The notes under the pieces were generated by a model. It saw nothing but the letters and a program-made list of their open reading frames with translations, had not been told where the DNA came from and ran no database searches. A program made the position numbers and the translations under genes. Of a stretch of DNA of 64,000 bases, positions 52,836 through 63,624 are shown in pieces; the first letter of the stretch is position 1, and each line of letters opens with the position of its first letter. The stretch is from Amanita rubescens (lineage: Eukaryota; Basidiomycota; Agaricomycetes; Agaricales; Amanitaceae), in the NCBI GenBank assembly GCA_015039365.1, contig WION01000114.1, forward strand, positions 1 to 64,000. The letters run 5' to 3'.

Positions 52836-53900
52836 ATGCCGCATACTTCTCGACTGAACATTAAAGACATCGTTGACCCAAGTCAGCATTTCTTTTCTTC
52901 TTCTTTGCTTTTACGTTCAATTACTAAATCCGGTATATTACTACTCCAGCTTACCCTTTACTCGGGGCCAAGCGAACTTCAATTAACGCCATCAAGCGTG
53001 CGACGTACGCTTACGGTTCTACTGATGCTCATCAGGTTAGTCACAGGTCAAGAAATTGATAGAACCGAGCTTTTCATGCAATTTCAGCTTGACGTTTATT
53101 ATCCACCATCATCCGGATCCGCTCAGGCTGTAGGCGACTCCCGACCGCCCATAGTCGTTTTCTTTCACGGTGGCAGTTTAATCCATGGATCCCGCAGCTC
53201 CCCGCCTCAGTACTTGGTTCACAACAACTTGGGCGCCTATTTTGCTTCGAGGGGGGTGCTTGCCGTCATCACGGACTATCGTCTTGTTCCCAACGCTGTC
53301 TTTCCGCAAGGTGCGGAAGACGTTCGAGACGCCCTATTGTGGGTGATCGAACATGTGTCCGAGGGCGACCCTACTCAGATTTACGTCCTCGGGCACTCGG
53401 CGGGTGGGATACATATTGCCAACATGTTACTTCTTCCTCACCTATTCCAGCTACAGCTGAGACAAGCACTTCGTGGTGTCGTGCTGATAGGTGTGCCTTA
53501 TGAGATACCTGGAGGGAAGATGTCGGAATTCCGAAGCGCGGCTACTCAGTACTATGGCAGTGTCCGAAACATCGCTCTAAATCAGCCGCTCGGTTTGCTT
53601 CGTCGCGCTGGGACCGGCGGGCACATCACCGTCTTGCCTCCTATTCGAAATATAATAGGCGAGAATGAACCTCGGCGCATAAAGGGCAGTGCCAGGGCAT
53701 TTTCAAAGTTGTTTCGAGAGAAGGGAGGTGTTCTGGAGGATTTTACACTGCAAGGACATGACCATATCAGTTCGATCCTTGCCCTGAGCACTGATGTAGG
53801 CGAAGAATGGGCACAGGAGATTGTTAACTGGATCTCGAGGTGCGGTGCAGCCCCTTGTGGACAAGGTATTGAAACAAGAATGAAAGATGGGTTAATCTAA
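52836..53900 (+). CDS. alpha/beta-hydrolase (carboxylesterase/lipase-like)
   Basis: ATG at 52836 (MPHTSRLNIKDIVDPSQHFF), stop at 53900, 354 aa, apparently intronless. Oxyanion motif PPIVVFFHGGSLIHG (about residue 110), then ITDYRLVPNAVFPQGAEDVR, nucleophile elbow YVLGHSAGGIHIAN (GHSAG, about residue 187), and a late GHDHISSI carrying the catalytic His (about residue 307). The acidic member is probably in IIGENEPR. This is the arrangement of alpha/beta-hydrolase_3/esterase enzymes acting on ester bonds of small substrates. The hydrophobic stretch near residues 30-70 may be a membrane anchor, or an artefact if an upstream intron exists. Plus-strand neighbour of MFS copy 2, divergent from it. 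Confidence 0.8.
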   Translation: MPHTSRLNIKDIVDPSQHFFSSSLLLRSITKSGILLLQLTLYSGPSELQLTPSSVRRTLTVLLMLIRLVTGQEIDRTELFMQFQLDVYYPPSSGSAQAVGDSRPPIVVFFHGGSLIHGSRSSPPQYLVHNNLGAYFASRGVLAVITDYRLVPNAVFPQGAEDVRDALLWVIEHVSEGDPTQIYVLGHSAGGIHIANMLLLPHLFQLQLRQALRGVVLIGVPYEIPGGKMSEFRSAATQYYGSVRNIALNQPLGLLRRAGTGGHITVLPPIRNIIGENEPRRIKGSARAFSKLFREKGGVLEDFTLQGHDHISSILALSTDVGEEWAQEIVNWISRCGAAPCGQGIETRMKDGLI

Positions 53901-54821
53901 ATGCCCTTGCAGTTCGAATTCCTTTTTTTAAAAATATCGACAAATGAGATCTGATTATCAAGGTGTATGTAGGTGATGTAGGTCTGCTAGGCCCATATCT
54001 ATCCAGGAAAGCACCGTAAGTGCTAACGAAGCAAATAGCGAACTAGATACGAATAATTTGATAGAAATGCAAGGACAGACGACCAGGACGCGCTCACTGA
54101 CGTCCAACATCAAGCCTCAGGCGGAGCCTCAATCAGTTCGTGCAGTTCGTCGGGTTCAAGCGCGTACGTCGGTTTAAGCGTAACCTGACCGGGAATAGCA
54201 TATAAGTACGGTGTAACGGATGGAATCCGTTTACATTGTGCAGCACGTTCCGCAGCATTCCGAACGTCTCCGCCACCGTCCACCAGTTCCGACACGTTCC
54301 GACAGTTCCGTTTCAGGTCGGACACACGTAGTACACGAGGCATGTCGTATATAGTCATGTCTTAGATAGTTTGTTATACAGCTTTTACTACCCCTCACTT
54401 GAGTTCACTATTCCCGAGCCCCGACGAGTGCGACCGAAGTGGACGAGCACCCTTTGGTGCTGCCGAACTCCATCGGCCGCATCGGATCATCGGAGACTGC
54501 ACACCACAGTCTCCGTTTCGTTGTTACAACGGTCTCGCCGTTCGAAAATGCCGCTGCATACGTCGGCTTTTGCCGTTTCAGCATTTGGATAGCATATACC
54601 CGTTTCGTTCCCCGGACATAGCTGCCTATAAGACCGAGTCCTTTCAGGCCTCGGAAAAAATAGTGTCACTAATAATAACGCGCTCGCCCCTAGACAATCG
54701 CTCACTCACTCTCGCGCCCTCGTATATTAACTAATATCAACTGTAATTATCCATGACCATCCAAATTCCAACACTTTCAATGGTGAGAGTGGTTCTCAGA
54801 CCGGAGCTCTCGAGCGAATGT
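53901..54821. other. intergenic region
   Basis: Mostly non-coding. A minus-strand 82-aa frame at 54110-54358 starts with a real ATG (MTIYDMPRVLRVSDLKRNCR) but has no recognisable domain. Short runs rich in GTTCCGA recur around 54245-54315. No other gene seen. Confidence 0.4.
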
Positions 54822-55431
54822 CTAGTAAAGAACCTCCATGGCGTTCAGGGGCTCGCCCTGCACCAGCGCCTCTGGCGCATACATATATCCCTGAGGTGGG
54901 GAGATGCCGTACCGCTCCTTCAATGCCGCCGAGGTAAGAGGCTTTGGAAGGCGATACATTCCTTTCACAGGGTATCCATACTTGGACACTTTCTGTCCAG
55001 CATCAAACTCGTCGTTACCTATGCCCGATGGATCGTTCACTTCTCCGGGGACGCGGGGTGCACCGACACCTATGATATGCCTGTGTGCAAGGCCCGAGGA
55101 AGGTGAGGGATTTCAGGTAGCCAATCAGCCGGGAATAGGAAGAAAGAGGGGACGGGACGGACGTGATGGCCGAAGTGGGTGCGGTCTCGTATAGCCATAT
55201 TCTCTCGACTGTATCTCGCAGCTTATATTTGCGATATTCATGATTCTTTGTTTGGGCCGCGAGTAGTTTGACGAACTCGGGCTTGATGGTAAGGACGACA
55301 TCGGTGAAAACGCGGCTTGTGGAAGCCTTTCCCTTTCTATTCCTTGGATTCATTGCAGGGGCAGGTTTGCCTGTGAGGGTCAGTTGAATTGTTTGGGGGG
55401 CTTTACGGGGGGAAGTTCTAGTGGCGGGCAT
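54822..55431 (-). CDS. ASCH/PUA-like domain protein (predicted RNA-binding)
   Basis: ATG at 55431 (MPATRTSPRKAPQTIQLTLT), stop at 54822. A basic N-terminal arm (NPRNRKGKAS) precedes DVVLTIKPEFVKLLAAQTKN, then HEYRKYKLRDTVERIWLYET, a sheet-and-loop pattern of the ASCH/PUA-like fold (conserved K-P-x-F and E-x-R-K). One intron (about 55100-55175) leads into HIIGVGAPRVPGEVNDPSGI, GNDEFDAG, GYPVKGMYRLPKPLTSAALK and ISPPQGYMYAPEAL. The intron donor is weak (GTCCGT), so the junction is approximate. ASCH domains are linked to RNA binding, translation-coupled roles and RNA-base metabolism. It is divergent from the synthetase-like gene at 55752. Confidence 0.72.
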
Positions 55432-55751
55432 AAGACAACGGATCGTGGTGTGTATACGGTGTATTCGGAGATGTGGACACACTGCCTGCCCAAAGTCTGT
55501 AGAACTGCTCAGAGATAGCCGGTTAGCGCAGGGGAAATATTACCTGCTTTAATCAGTTCCTTGTGTTGGAACGCGCAATCCGCAAGCGAGAATCTGATCT
55601 CGCGGTCACCTGAGCGTGGGATCTACATGGCCATCTCCAAAAGTTATTATTAGTATTACATAAATCTATAACATAGTCACTTTCCCGATTATTATTGTGA
55701 GACTCTTCAAGTTAGTTTTCATCTCATATCAGATTGCTCGCCCAGGCCAAG
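55432..55751. promoter_or_regulatory. divergent promoter, ASCH-like / synthetase-like pair
   Basis: About 320 bp between the two start codons. The synthetase-side half is AT-rich (AATTATTATTGTGAG-like around 55665-55700). No other gene intervenes, so both promoters must be here. Confidence 0.55.
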
Positions 55752-56939
55752 ATGAAGCACGACAACGCAGTCCATCATCCACTTGGGGCCGCTGCATACT
55801 ACTACCAGGACAAAACTGTATTTCTTCTTTCCCAGCTACGATACGCGGGCGTTTCAACGACTGACCGGGAGATCGTCGCGAATTTGGACCGTAAACCCGT
55901 GATTGTCCACCTCGGCACTCAACCGAACAACTCACCCCATGCGGGGACGCTCATCTGCTTCGCGCTGGGCTTCGCCTTCGTCAGGGCGCTCCTGGAGCTG
56001 TGCCCCTTAATGGACATAGCCATATCGCTCGACTTTGTCGACTCCGCCCCCGACAACGAGGCAGAAGATGTGCCGCAGGGCTACCAAAGGAGCCACAAGT
56101 GCTCGGGGCGGATGGAGGAGTACATGGGCGACTATTCCGAGATCATGGACAAGTTTTCGAAGCTCGCTGGTGACGTTCGCTGGACGCGCACCTTCCAGAA
56201 AGACCTGAACAGCCAGTCGGATATTTCTGTCGTCGTCCGTGCCATCGTCGCGGAGCGGGAGGTCGTCGGGCCAATGTTATCGCCGAAAAACAGGAAATTG
56301 CCTCTCCGTGCTGCGTGCCCACACGAGGGGTGCGGACTGACAGATAAAATCGGCGAGTTCAACGAATACTACGCCGATGAGAGTCGCATCACCTTCCTCT
56401 GTCCCCGTCATGGCAGACATTCCATCTGGCTCGACAATCCCGTCGAATGCACTCGCCTCGAGTACAACACCCCGCTGCGCAACCTCATCCGTAACCTCGT
56501 TTGGGGCATGGACACAAACACCATTCACATGCGCGTCACTGGCTCCGACTACGCGGGGACATATCAAGAGGACATGTTCTTCAGGCCCTGGAGACACATG
56601 GTCTTTAATTACCCACAACTCCGGCCCGTCGTACACGTACACGGCGGTACGACGAAGATGGATCCCCCGGTCACCGTTTTTAGCCCACTCCTTACCGACT
56701 GGGCGGGGTCGAAGCTCTCCAAGTCCCTCTACGTCAAGCAAGGTGCCTATCAGTACCTGCAGGACCAAGGCGTCGACTATTTGTTGTCCTTTGCGAGGAT
56801 GAAAGTCCTCGATCGAGATCCTGCGATCATATTCCGCGAGGTGTCAAAGTGGATCGATGAACCCATGCATCTCTTCACGAGGTCATACAGTATCGAGTAT
56901 ATCCACAGGCTCTACACCGATACCGAAGGGGAGGATTAG
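55752..56939 (+). CDS. orphan class I aminoacyl-tRNA-synthetase-like protein
   Basis: Intronless, 395 aa from ATG 55752 (MKHDNAVHHPLGAAAYYYQD). A Rossmann-type core opens with VIVHLGTQPNNSPHAGTLI, the place and shape of the class I HIGH motif. A Cys/His cluster (ACPHEGCGLTDK ... FLCPRHGRH) suggests one zinc knuckle. Then come LEYNTPLRNLIRNLVWGMDT, MRVTGSDYAGTYQEDM and the KMSKS equivalent WAGSKLSKSLYVKQGAY. No anticodon-binding domain follows; the protein stops about 80 residues later (VSKWIDEPMHLFTRSYSIEY). It is therefore catalytic-core-only. The layout recalls class I LysRS but I cannot assign an amino acid. Base composition looks more GC-rich than neighbours, and lack of introns is unusual here; both would fit transfer from bacteria or a retrocopy. 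Uncharacterised relatives in fungi are recalled from memory only. Confidence 0.75.
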   Translation: MKHDNAVHHPLGAAAYYYQDKTVFLLSQLRYAGVSTTDREIVANLDRKPVIVHLGTQPNNSPHAGTLICFALGFAFVRALLELCPLMDIAISLDFVDSAPDNEAEDVPQGYQRSHKCSGRMEEYMGDYSEIMDKFSKLAGDVRWTRTFQKDLNSQSDISVVVRAIVAEREVVGPMLSPKNRKLPLRAACPHEGCGLTDKIGEFNEYYADESRITFLCPRHGRHSIWLDNPVECTRLEYNTPLRNLIRNLVWGMDTNTIHMRVTGSDYAGTYQEDMFFRPWRHMVFNYPQLRPVVHVHGGTTKMDPPVTVFSPLLTDWAGSKLSKSLYVKQGAYQYLQDQGVDYLLSFARMKVLDRDPAIIFREVSKWIDEPMHLFTRSYSIEYIHRLYTDTEGED

Positions 56940-57307
56940 AAGCACTGATTGGAGGGGACCGGATGTCAATGCCACAGAAATACTCTCGAGTCATGATTTT
57001 CTGTGTCACAGCCAATATACTGGAGAGATGCCATGATCTGATGAACAAGCGGCGAAAGGGGTTTACTTGAATGGGCATAAAGACTGTATCTCTTGTCTTT
57101 GAGGGTATAGGTGTTCATTTATTGTTAACTGGTCCTGACAAGGAGGCCATTTGGATGGCATTGGCAAGATAGCCTTCAACAATGTTTGAGGATCAGCAAC
57201 ATGAATACGTTACCGTTACGAACGTCCTATCACTCGCCACTACTTATGGCGCGTTTCGCCTTCGGCCCTCCGTTTCGGCTCGTTCTTTATAGATAACTAT
57301 AACCATC
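56940..57307. other. intergenic region
   Basis: No gene recognised; 3' UTR of the synthetase-like gene and left flank of the HNH pseudogene. Confidence 0.4.
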
Positions 57308-58140
57308 ATGGCACGTTCGAAATTCCTCTCCATTCAGGTGCATCACCCCCTGGATACAGACCGTGATTTTTCGGTTTTGTCGACGACCACCGCATTCCGC
57401 ACTGGATTAAATCACCGAGACCCTCGGACTGTGTTGCTGCGTCTTCTGTGGGAATTATGGTAGTGGGATTGAGCATTGCTACGTTATCACGAACTTGTGA
57501 ATCTGTTCCCTGGCCTGAATCAAAGCTGAATCAATCGCACGTCTGGAAAAAAACAGATGAAGAAACCATATGAATCGAATCGGCCATGATGAGATCGCGC
57601 GGTTCATGACGGGGTAGATCTTTGGCCTGCGTAGGGATCCAACCGCGGCCCTTGAGGCCCTCCCACTGTGTCCCACATTAGCCTCAGGGGCTCAAACGCC
57701 GTTTTGACTTACAATATAAGGCTCTGAATCCGTGTTTATCAACTACTCCGGTCACGAGTATCTTCAGCCATTCCACAGTAAAGCTATCCCCCTTGACATA
57801 TGCGCCCTATTCATAATCCACGAGATGTGCGTCCGTGAATTCAACCTGTTGTTCCAACCGTCCCCGATGACATACCTTGGCAAGACTGGATCTTGTCGAA
57901 GGAAGCGTTCGACAACGCCTCAGATTCCTTCAGACGTGACCGCCCACTACCCAACCACATCCACGGACCTGCGCAAGCACAGCTGCCCGTTTCACCCTAT
58001 GACGACGGCACAACGTACAGTAGCGCTGAACGCAGGCGTCGTCGTTGATATCCTCGCGGCGGCGCGTGTCATGCCGTCGTGGAAAGCCTGCCATGTTAAG
58101 CCATGAGCTGGACTGGCACGGCGGAAGAAAACGTCTAGAA
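57308..58140 (+). pseudogene. HNH-protein pseudogene, inverted copy
   Basis: Starts MARSKFLSIQVHHPLDTDRD and FSVLSTTTAFRTGLNHRD, aligned with the start of the HNH gene at 49037 (minus). It then degenerates through the zinc/HNH part, and resumes as VFINYSGHEYLQPFHSKAIP and later TVALNAGVVVDILAAARVMP. Multiple stops and frame changes. The copy is on the opposite strand from the source gene. Confidence 0.8.
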
Positions 58141-58804
58141 ATATGTCTCTTCTATTGGTGCACAAGACCCTGTAGACCCAAGAGGTAGCCGAAAATCTAA
58201 TTCTCGATGGGGTGGTTAGGGAAGTTCTAGTTTATGTGCCCATTGTAGACTCGCGACCTATTCGAACTGAAAAATAAATAACGAGCGGGCAATGTAGAAG
58301 AGGAATGGGACACATATAACAGAGGAGATATACGCAGTTGGGTAATACTCGGAAACAGAGGTGGCGGAAGACCAGAACGGAGAGAGGCGGAGGCGGGAGG
58401 GAAAGGGGAGAGCAGAGCGAGGTAACGATGGACAGCACACGGCGACCGCATGGTGGCGGCGCCACACGCTATAATCACCAACATGAACTCCACACGCACA
58501 ATGAAGACAAAGCACGCGTATATTACAATGTGTACTCTAAAAGCGACTATGCTCTACCATGCGCTACTAGCGCCAACCTGGGTCTAAACAAGGATTAAAA
58601 AAAGAAAAAAAACTTCAGTGTGCCGCTACAGCTCACATCAAGCATATTGAGAAGACTTTGCTATCTCGCGTACCCGATAGTGGCCTTGCACGCTGAAAGT
58701 GTAAAATTTCCCTCTCCGCTACTGCAATGCAACTCTGAGCCCGATAAAGAAGTGGTAGACGTTGCGGGCAGAGAGGAATCGGATGATGAGGGCTGGGATT
58801 CGAA
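58141..58804. other. intergenic region with second MITE-like copy
   Basis: Includes a purine-rich stretch (58355-58435, mostly G/A), the MITE-like copy and the short plus-strand tail homologous to 49490-49760. No complete gene. Confidence 0.45.
58452..58575. mobile_element. second copy of the MITE-like element
   Basis: Shares with 51545-51694 the blocks CCACACGCTATA, TCACCAACAT, AACTCCACACG, ATGAAGACAAAGC and the end CTATGCTCTACCATGCGCT. Middle portions differ by deletion or insertion. The boundary on the left is less clear than in the intron copy. Confidence 0.65.
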
Positions 58805-60996
58805 CTATGGATAGTCCAACATTTTCTCCAGATCTCGAGACTGGGTTAAAGTCAACGAAGACTGTCTAGTAGGTTTCTGATCGTCAGGCTGAGGTTCTGG
58901 AGCATCATCTTTCATTCCGACGATGCCGACACGTCTGAAGAAAATAATGGCAAGTATTGTTGCTAAGAAAAAGAGATAAATAACGTGTTACATAAACAAA
59001 CGAAATACTGCGTACCGATCATTGCGAAACAAAAGTTTACCCACTGCGCTGCTTGAAAGGCTTTCAATTGGGCGGATCTGGGTGGATTCGCGACACCCTG
59101 CTTGCGGGACTGCTGTGCGAGAACGCGATTAAACACAATGTTGGTCACGGTTATGACGATGGTGGTCCCGATCTAGTAACCTCGTCAGTGAACAAGCAGA
59201 GTATGTACATGGATTATGGCATCTACCTGAGTCATTGTCTGGAACAAACCACATGCTAAACCTTGTTCGTCTTCTTTTACTATATTAGCGACGTAGAGGG
59301 ATCCAGAAGCGAAAACGAAGTCGGCGCCAAAAATTGAGCAGATAGCTGCAGGCAAGCCGAATGCCCAATATGGAGCGCTTGGTATGATAACTGCGAAGAG
59401 AATGGGTGCGCAACCGGTAATAAATGTACTGATTGCTGAGGAGCGGGTTAGCAGTCATAAGATATGTATTTTAGAGGAATAGTCACCAAGAAGCCAGACA
59501 ATGGGGACACGATGTATAATGAAGGCTATGGCCACATTGAGCGAGATACTTGTTATAAACATGGGTATGAAACGAATCATGGTGGAGATTGGTTTGAGAT
59601 CGATGTAAGTCTCGTAGTAGAGCTATCATAGAAAATGAGTTAGAGATTATGTGGAAAAGGAAGCGCTCCAATTCATACCGTTGCCCAAATGTTCCATCCT
59701 ACGAAACCACACCACGTCATGAGAGCGATGACCATGATCACAGAGAAGCGTCCATTTCCACGAGTCCACAAGGACAAGTTCATAAGGGGAGGTGGAGTCC
59801 ACTTGGAGTATTGCGCATTGGGGTCATGCTTAATACGTTCGAGATACCGTTGCCACAGTAAGAAAAGACCGACGAAAGCGCATCCGAGAACCAGACATGC
59901 AATAATATCTCGTGTGATGTCAGACAAACGAAATTGGGTTATGTCGTGGTGGATAACTCACAGGATGTGGCCCATTTATTGGGCGCAATCTCGCCTTCGC
60001 CCAGTACAAAAATGATTAAAACGAGGCCAACTGTAATCAGGGCGCCGCCGAGCCAATCCACTCGTTTATCCTTTTCCGTTGATGGTTCATCCTTATCAAC
60101 AACAAACAAGCCAATTAAGAGATAAAGACCGGTCAACCCTGTGGAGAAAAAGAAACTCGAACGCCATGTGTGCCTGAAAGTAAGTATATATCAGTGAGAC
60201 TAATAAAAACGAGGGGCTAACAATCTACTCACTTGGTCAGTTGTGTCAAGAGAGCGCTGAAGAATACGCCGGCGAAGACTCCTACAGGTGCGCCTGTTGC
60301 AACGATCGCGAATGCTATCGAGCGCAGCCTTCCAGTGCTGATTGGGAATGCGTTGGCAAGAATACCGAGCTGGAAGCCATATGAGTTTGTTCTGACGACA
60401 GAAAGACGTTCTATCTATTCACCGTTGCGGGTATCGTAGCAGCTGCCCCTGCGCCTTGGAATCCTCGCAATACAGATATCGTCAACCCATCTAAGAAAGG
60501 ACCTTAGTAAAGCAAACAGACAATGAGCAACACGATGGCTTACCTTTCGCAAAGCCACAACCAAGAGAGAATGCTAAAAGCCATATCGATCCTGCGAAGA
60601 ATACCAACCTTCTTCCATAGAGATCCGCCAGACGACCGCAGAGAACAAGGAGACATGCGGAACCTAGAGGATATCCTGACACCTGATTTACATTTTTCTA
60701 GCGTTAACTATATGTAACAAAACAATAATAATTTGATCGTACCACCCATTGTTGTCTTGTCGGTGGGATGTCGAGTTCATTGCCAATTACGGGTATCACT
60801 GTCCCGACAGCTGAGATATTTGATGTCTGCCATGCACGTCGTTAGATTCATCAAAAATAGGCTCTGTTAAACTTACATGGACAATCATAACCAGCGTGCA
60901 TGCGATAATCAGTGCCACGGACTTGAGCAAGCCCGGTGCCTTTTCCTTGCGTTCGCTCATCGCTAGGTGAGCGTCGGGAATTGAGTCCATTGTCAT
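58805..60996 (-). CDS. MFS drug/toxin exporter, copy 3
   Basis: ATG at 60996 (MTMDSIPDAHLAMSERKEKA), stop at 58805 after SRDLEKMLDYP. Same exon plan as copies 1 and 2. Landmarks: VIPVIGNELDIPP, CLLVLCGRLADLYGRRLVFF, then FAGSIWLLAFSLGCGFAKG, DWLGGALITVGLVLIIFVLG, and WTPPPLMNLSLWTRGNGRFS. Closest to copy 2 by eye in coding and upstream sequence. The sixth-exon region (TWRS-equivalent) reads WRSSFFFSTGLTGLYLLIG. Some drift (DGD-type loop DEPSTEKDK) but no broken frame detected. Confidence 0.85.
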
Positions 60997-61877
60997 TGGT
61001 CGTTCGGAACGTCAGGAGTCAGCGGAACTTGAAGATATCAATCTGCATTGTAGGACTCCAATGGCCATTATATAAATGCAAAATGCACTGCTGCCTTGAT
61101 GGGATGTACGTCGACTGCATAAGCCATGAACGTTTGAACAGGGAATGACAGTTTGTCATTATTACCAATGTAAGCGTGACTCTGTGAGAGAACCTTTAAT
61201 GTCATAACGCTGAATTAAGCTTTAAGCTTCCCACACGTCTCCTAGTAGTCGTGAGTATATCCTTCTATTTTCGATAATAGTTTGATCACACACGTGGCCC
61301 TAACCATGCGAACATCCACATTTGGATTTATTCTTCCGCGTGCGCCACGTAGTTCACTCACAGCCAGACGTTAAGTATTCAAGGCTTGGGATCAGAAAGA
61401 CGAATAAGGGAAACCGCTATCTCCCGCTACTACACGAAACTTCCGACACAACCCGATGATATCGTGCGATTGCCACGCTGTAAGCGGGGGGGATTACAAA
61501 GGCCCAAGCGGAGAATCCTTGCCACGTTAGGGGCCAGTACCTGCACTCTTACATGGGACAAAAGCGGCCTATTATATCCTCGGGGTTAGGCTAACCTTGG
61601 TACAGAGATGAAGCTAGACCAAGTCATCCTGTATGGTAAGTACCACGTAGGCCACAGTGTGACCAATGCTTTCTCTCCGATGCAAAACGTCGTTACGTCT
61701 CAGATTCTCAAGACCCAAGCTGTATAGGACGCCAAATGATATATGTGTTACGATGAGAATATGTTTGCGGCGCGTAACGTACTTGTATAGTTGACCGAGC
61801 GGATCCCGGTTGTTCCTTGACATATTGGGGTGGGTGTACTTACGGATCAGTGGATCCGGTTATTCTGAACCACACGG
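60997..61877. other. promoter region of MFS copy 3 and flank
   Basis: Holds the E-box block at 61284-61310. Short plus-strand frames (for example 61386-61589) show no domain. Confidence 0.45.
61284..61310 (-). promoter_or_regulatory. conserved E-box (CACGTG) block upstream of MFS copy 3
   Basis: GATCACA then CACGTG (61291-61296) and GCCCTAACCATGCG; partner of 52385-52410. The spacing to the ATG is about 290 bp. Confidence 0.55.
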
Positions 61878-61913
61878 GTACGGTTGCCGACTGGGCTCAG
61901 GTCGATTTTTCAA
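61878..61913 (+). repeat. left terminal inverted repeat
   Basis: 36 bp, starts GTACGGTTGCCGACTGGG. Partner at 63625-63661. Confidence 0.8.
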
Positions 61914-63624
61914 AGTTCCTTAGGCTCGATTTGTTGATGGGGTCTTTGCGTGACAACCCTATTTGGCATTAGGCCTGATTCCGCTGAGCAGGGCCAAGGC
62001 TTGCCAAGTACCCCGCTAACCGGGACCGCTTGCTGTCCCCCCCTCACTTTCATGCTATTCTACCCTTGCGCACCTCCCGGCCCATGCGCGCCTGCATTGC
62101 CTTCAATGGATTTCACGGCCATCAACTTCATTCCCTGTGATTTCTTAGCAGCTACCTCTCCCAGCTGGTGTTTTCAACCGGCCCCCTCCAAAACCATCAA
62201 TCCTACCCAGCCCAGCTCTTCTGGCACGTTTTCTAAGCCCCGCCTTGGTTGTACCAGGCTGCGCTAGTTTGTAAGCCGTGCCCACTTAGCGGAGCCTAGC
62301 CTCAGTGCGACTGGCATGGATCTGAATTCCACAGTGACCACGTAACAACTGCTCTCCTGATTTGCGGATTCTCGGTAAGTCCGCAATCATCCCAAACTTC
62401 TGTTCTCACCTTTTTTAGCTGAAGGCTAGAAACGACGGACAATCAAACGATCTTATGCAACAACCACTTCTGGCGAGGATTGATGGACGCCAGGTGTATG
62501 TTACGACTGTTCAAGTCCTGCTCATGGTATGGTCTATCCTTCGCTTGATTCCTTTCCAGGTACCTCATACTTGCATTCTACAGTGGTGTTGATTATACAA
62601 CATAGATTAATTGTAGAAATATAACATGACCCGACAATGCACTGTAAGCCGGTACTACTATAGGCGCAATTTTATACTTCCAAGTATTGTGATGTGCTTG
62701 ATCAATCCGTACATCTCTGCGTGGTTCTGCCAGTCTCTACTATGAAAGTTACAACAAATTACAATCAGATTTCGGACGCGATCAATGCCTATGCGCGCGC
62801 GCGGCTGAGTTAGATGAACCCAGCCATCCGAGTTGCTCGGTGGCTGCATTTGCAGCAAACTTAATGGTGGACATGTACCTGCGAGCTCTGGGCCCCATGA
62901 AATATGTACGCCACGTCTTAGCGGCCCACCCCTGTTACTTCAACCTGCCAATCATAGACCATCATTGTTCCGAGCTGACTTGAGAGGACCTCCCGGGGAG
63001 GTATCTCCCACCTCGAACCTTCAAGTTTGTAGATGATGGATGTACTAGTAGATCATGATCTGGTACTGCTATGTTGGTAAGTTTTGCAGGCTCCGATTCA
63101 TTTCCAAATCCTAGTCCTAATACTTCTGAGTGAGTCAATACAATTGGCAGTGACGGCAGCTTACCCTAGTTTTGTTATGGCACTAGTAGCATATGCGAAT
63201 CATGCAAATCCACCTGCTGGCATTCCCGGAGACGATTTTAAGATGCAATTGAAATTTGAAGGTTCGTTCTCCATTGCTACTAGTGGGTCAACTCAGACTC
63301 AATGCAAGTGTTTCTAGTATCAGTCAACTTTCAGTCGTTTTGAGATGGTTGTATTCAAGTTATCGAGCTTAACTTATCAAGGGCCCGGCTGCGACCAACT
63401 TTGCATCATGATTCATATCTTGAATACTGATACTCAGTGTTATACGGTACAGCTACATACGACAAGAGGGATACTGGTTCCTTCGGGTGGGATTGTGATT
63501 ATAAGAGTCGGCAGGGGCGAAATAGTTCAAACGTGCGCGGGACCGTCGGGGTGGCGTTACAATCTGTGACAAGAGTGCCAGGGACCCCTGACACAACTCG
63601 GCACAGCTGTGCCGCGTGCAGATC

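Noticed and set aside
58355..58435. Purine-rich tract as regulatory or triplex element
   Set aside because: Simple G/A bias without repeat unit or placement near a promoter.
61950..62267. 105-aa Pro/Cys-rich frame as transposase of the TIR element
   Set aside because: No DDE/DDD pattern, no helix-turn-helix, low-complexity composition.
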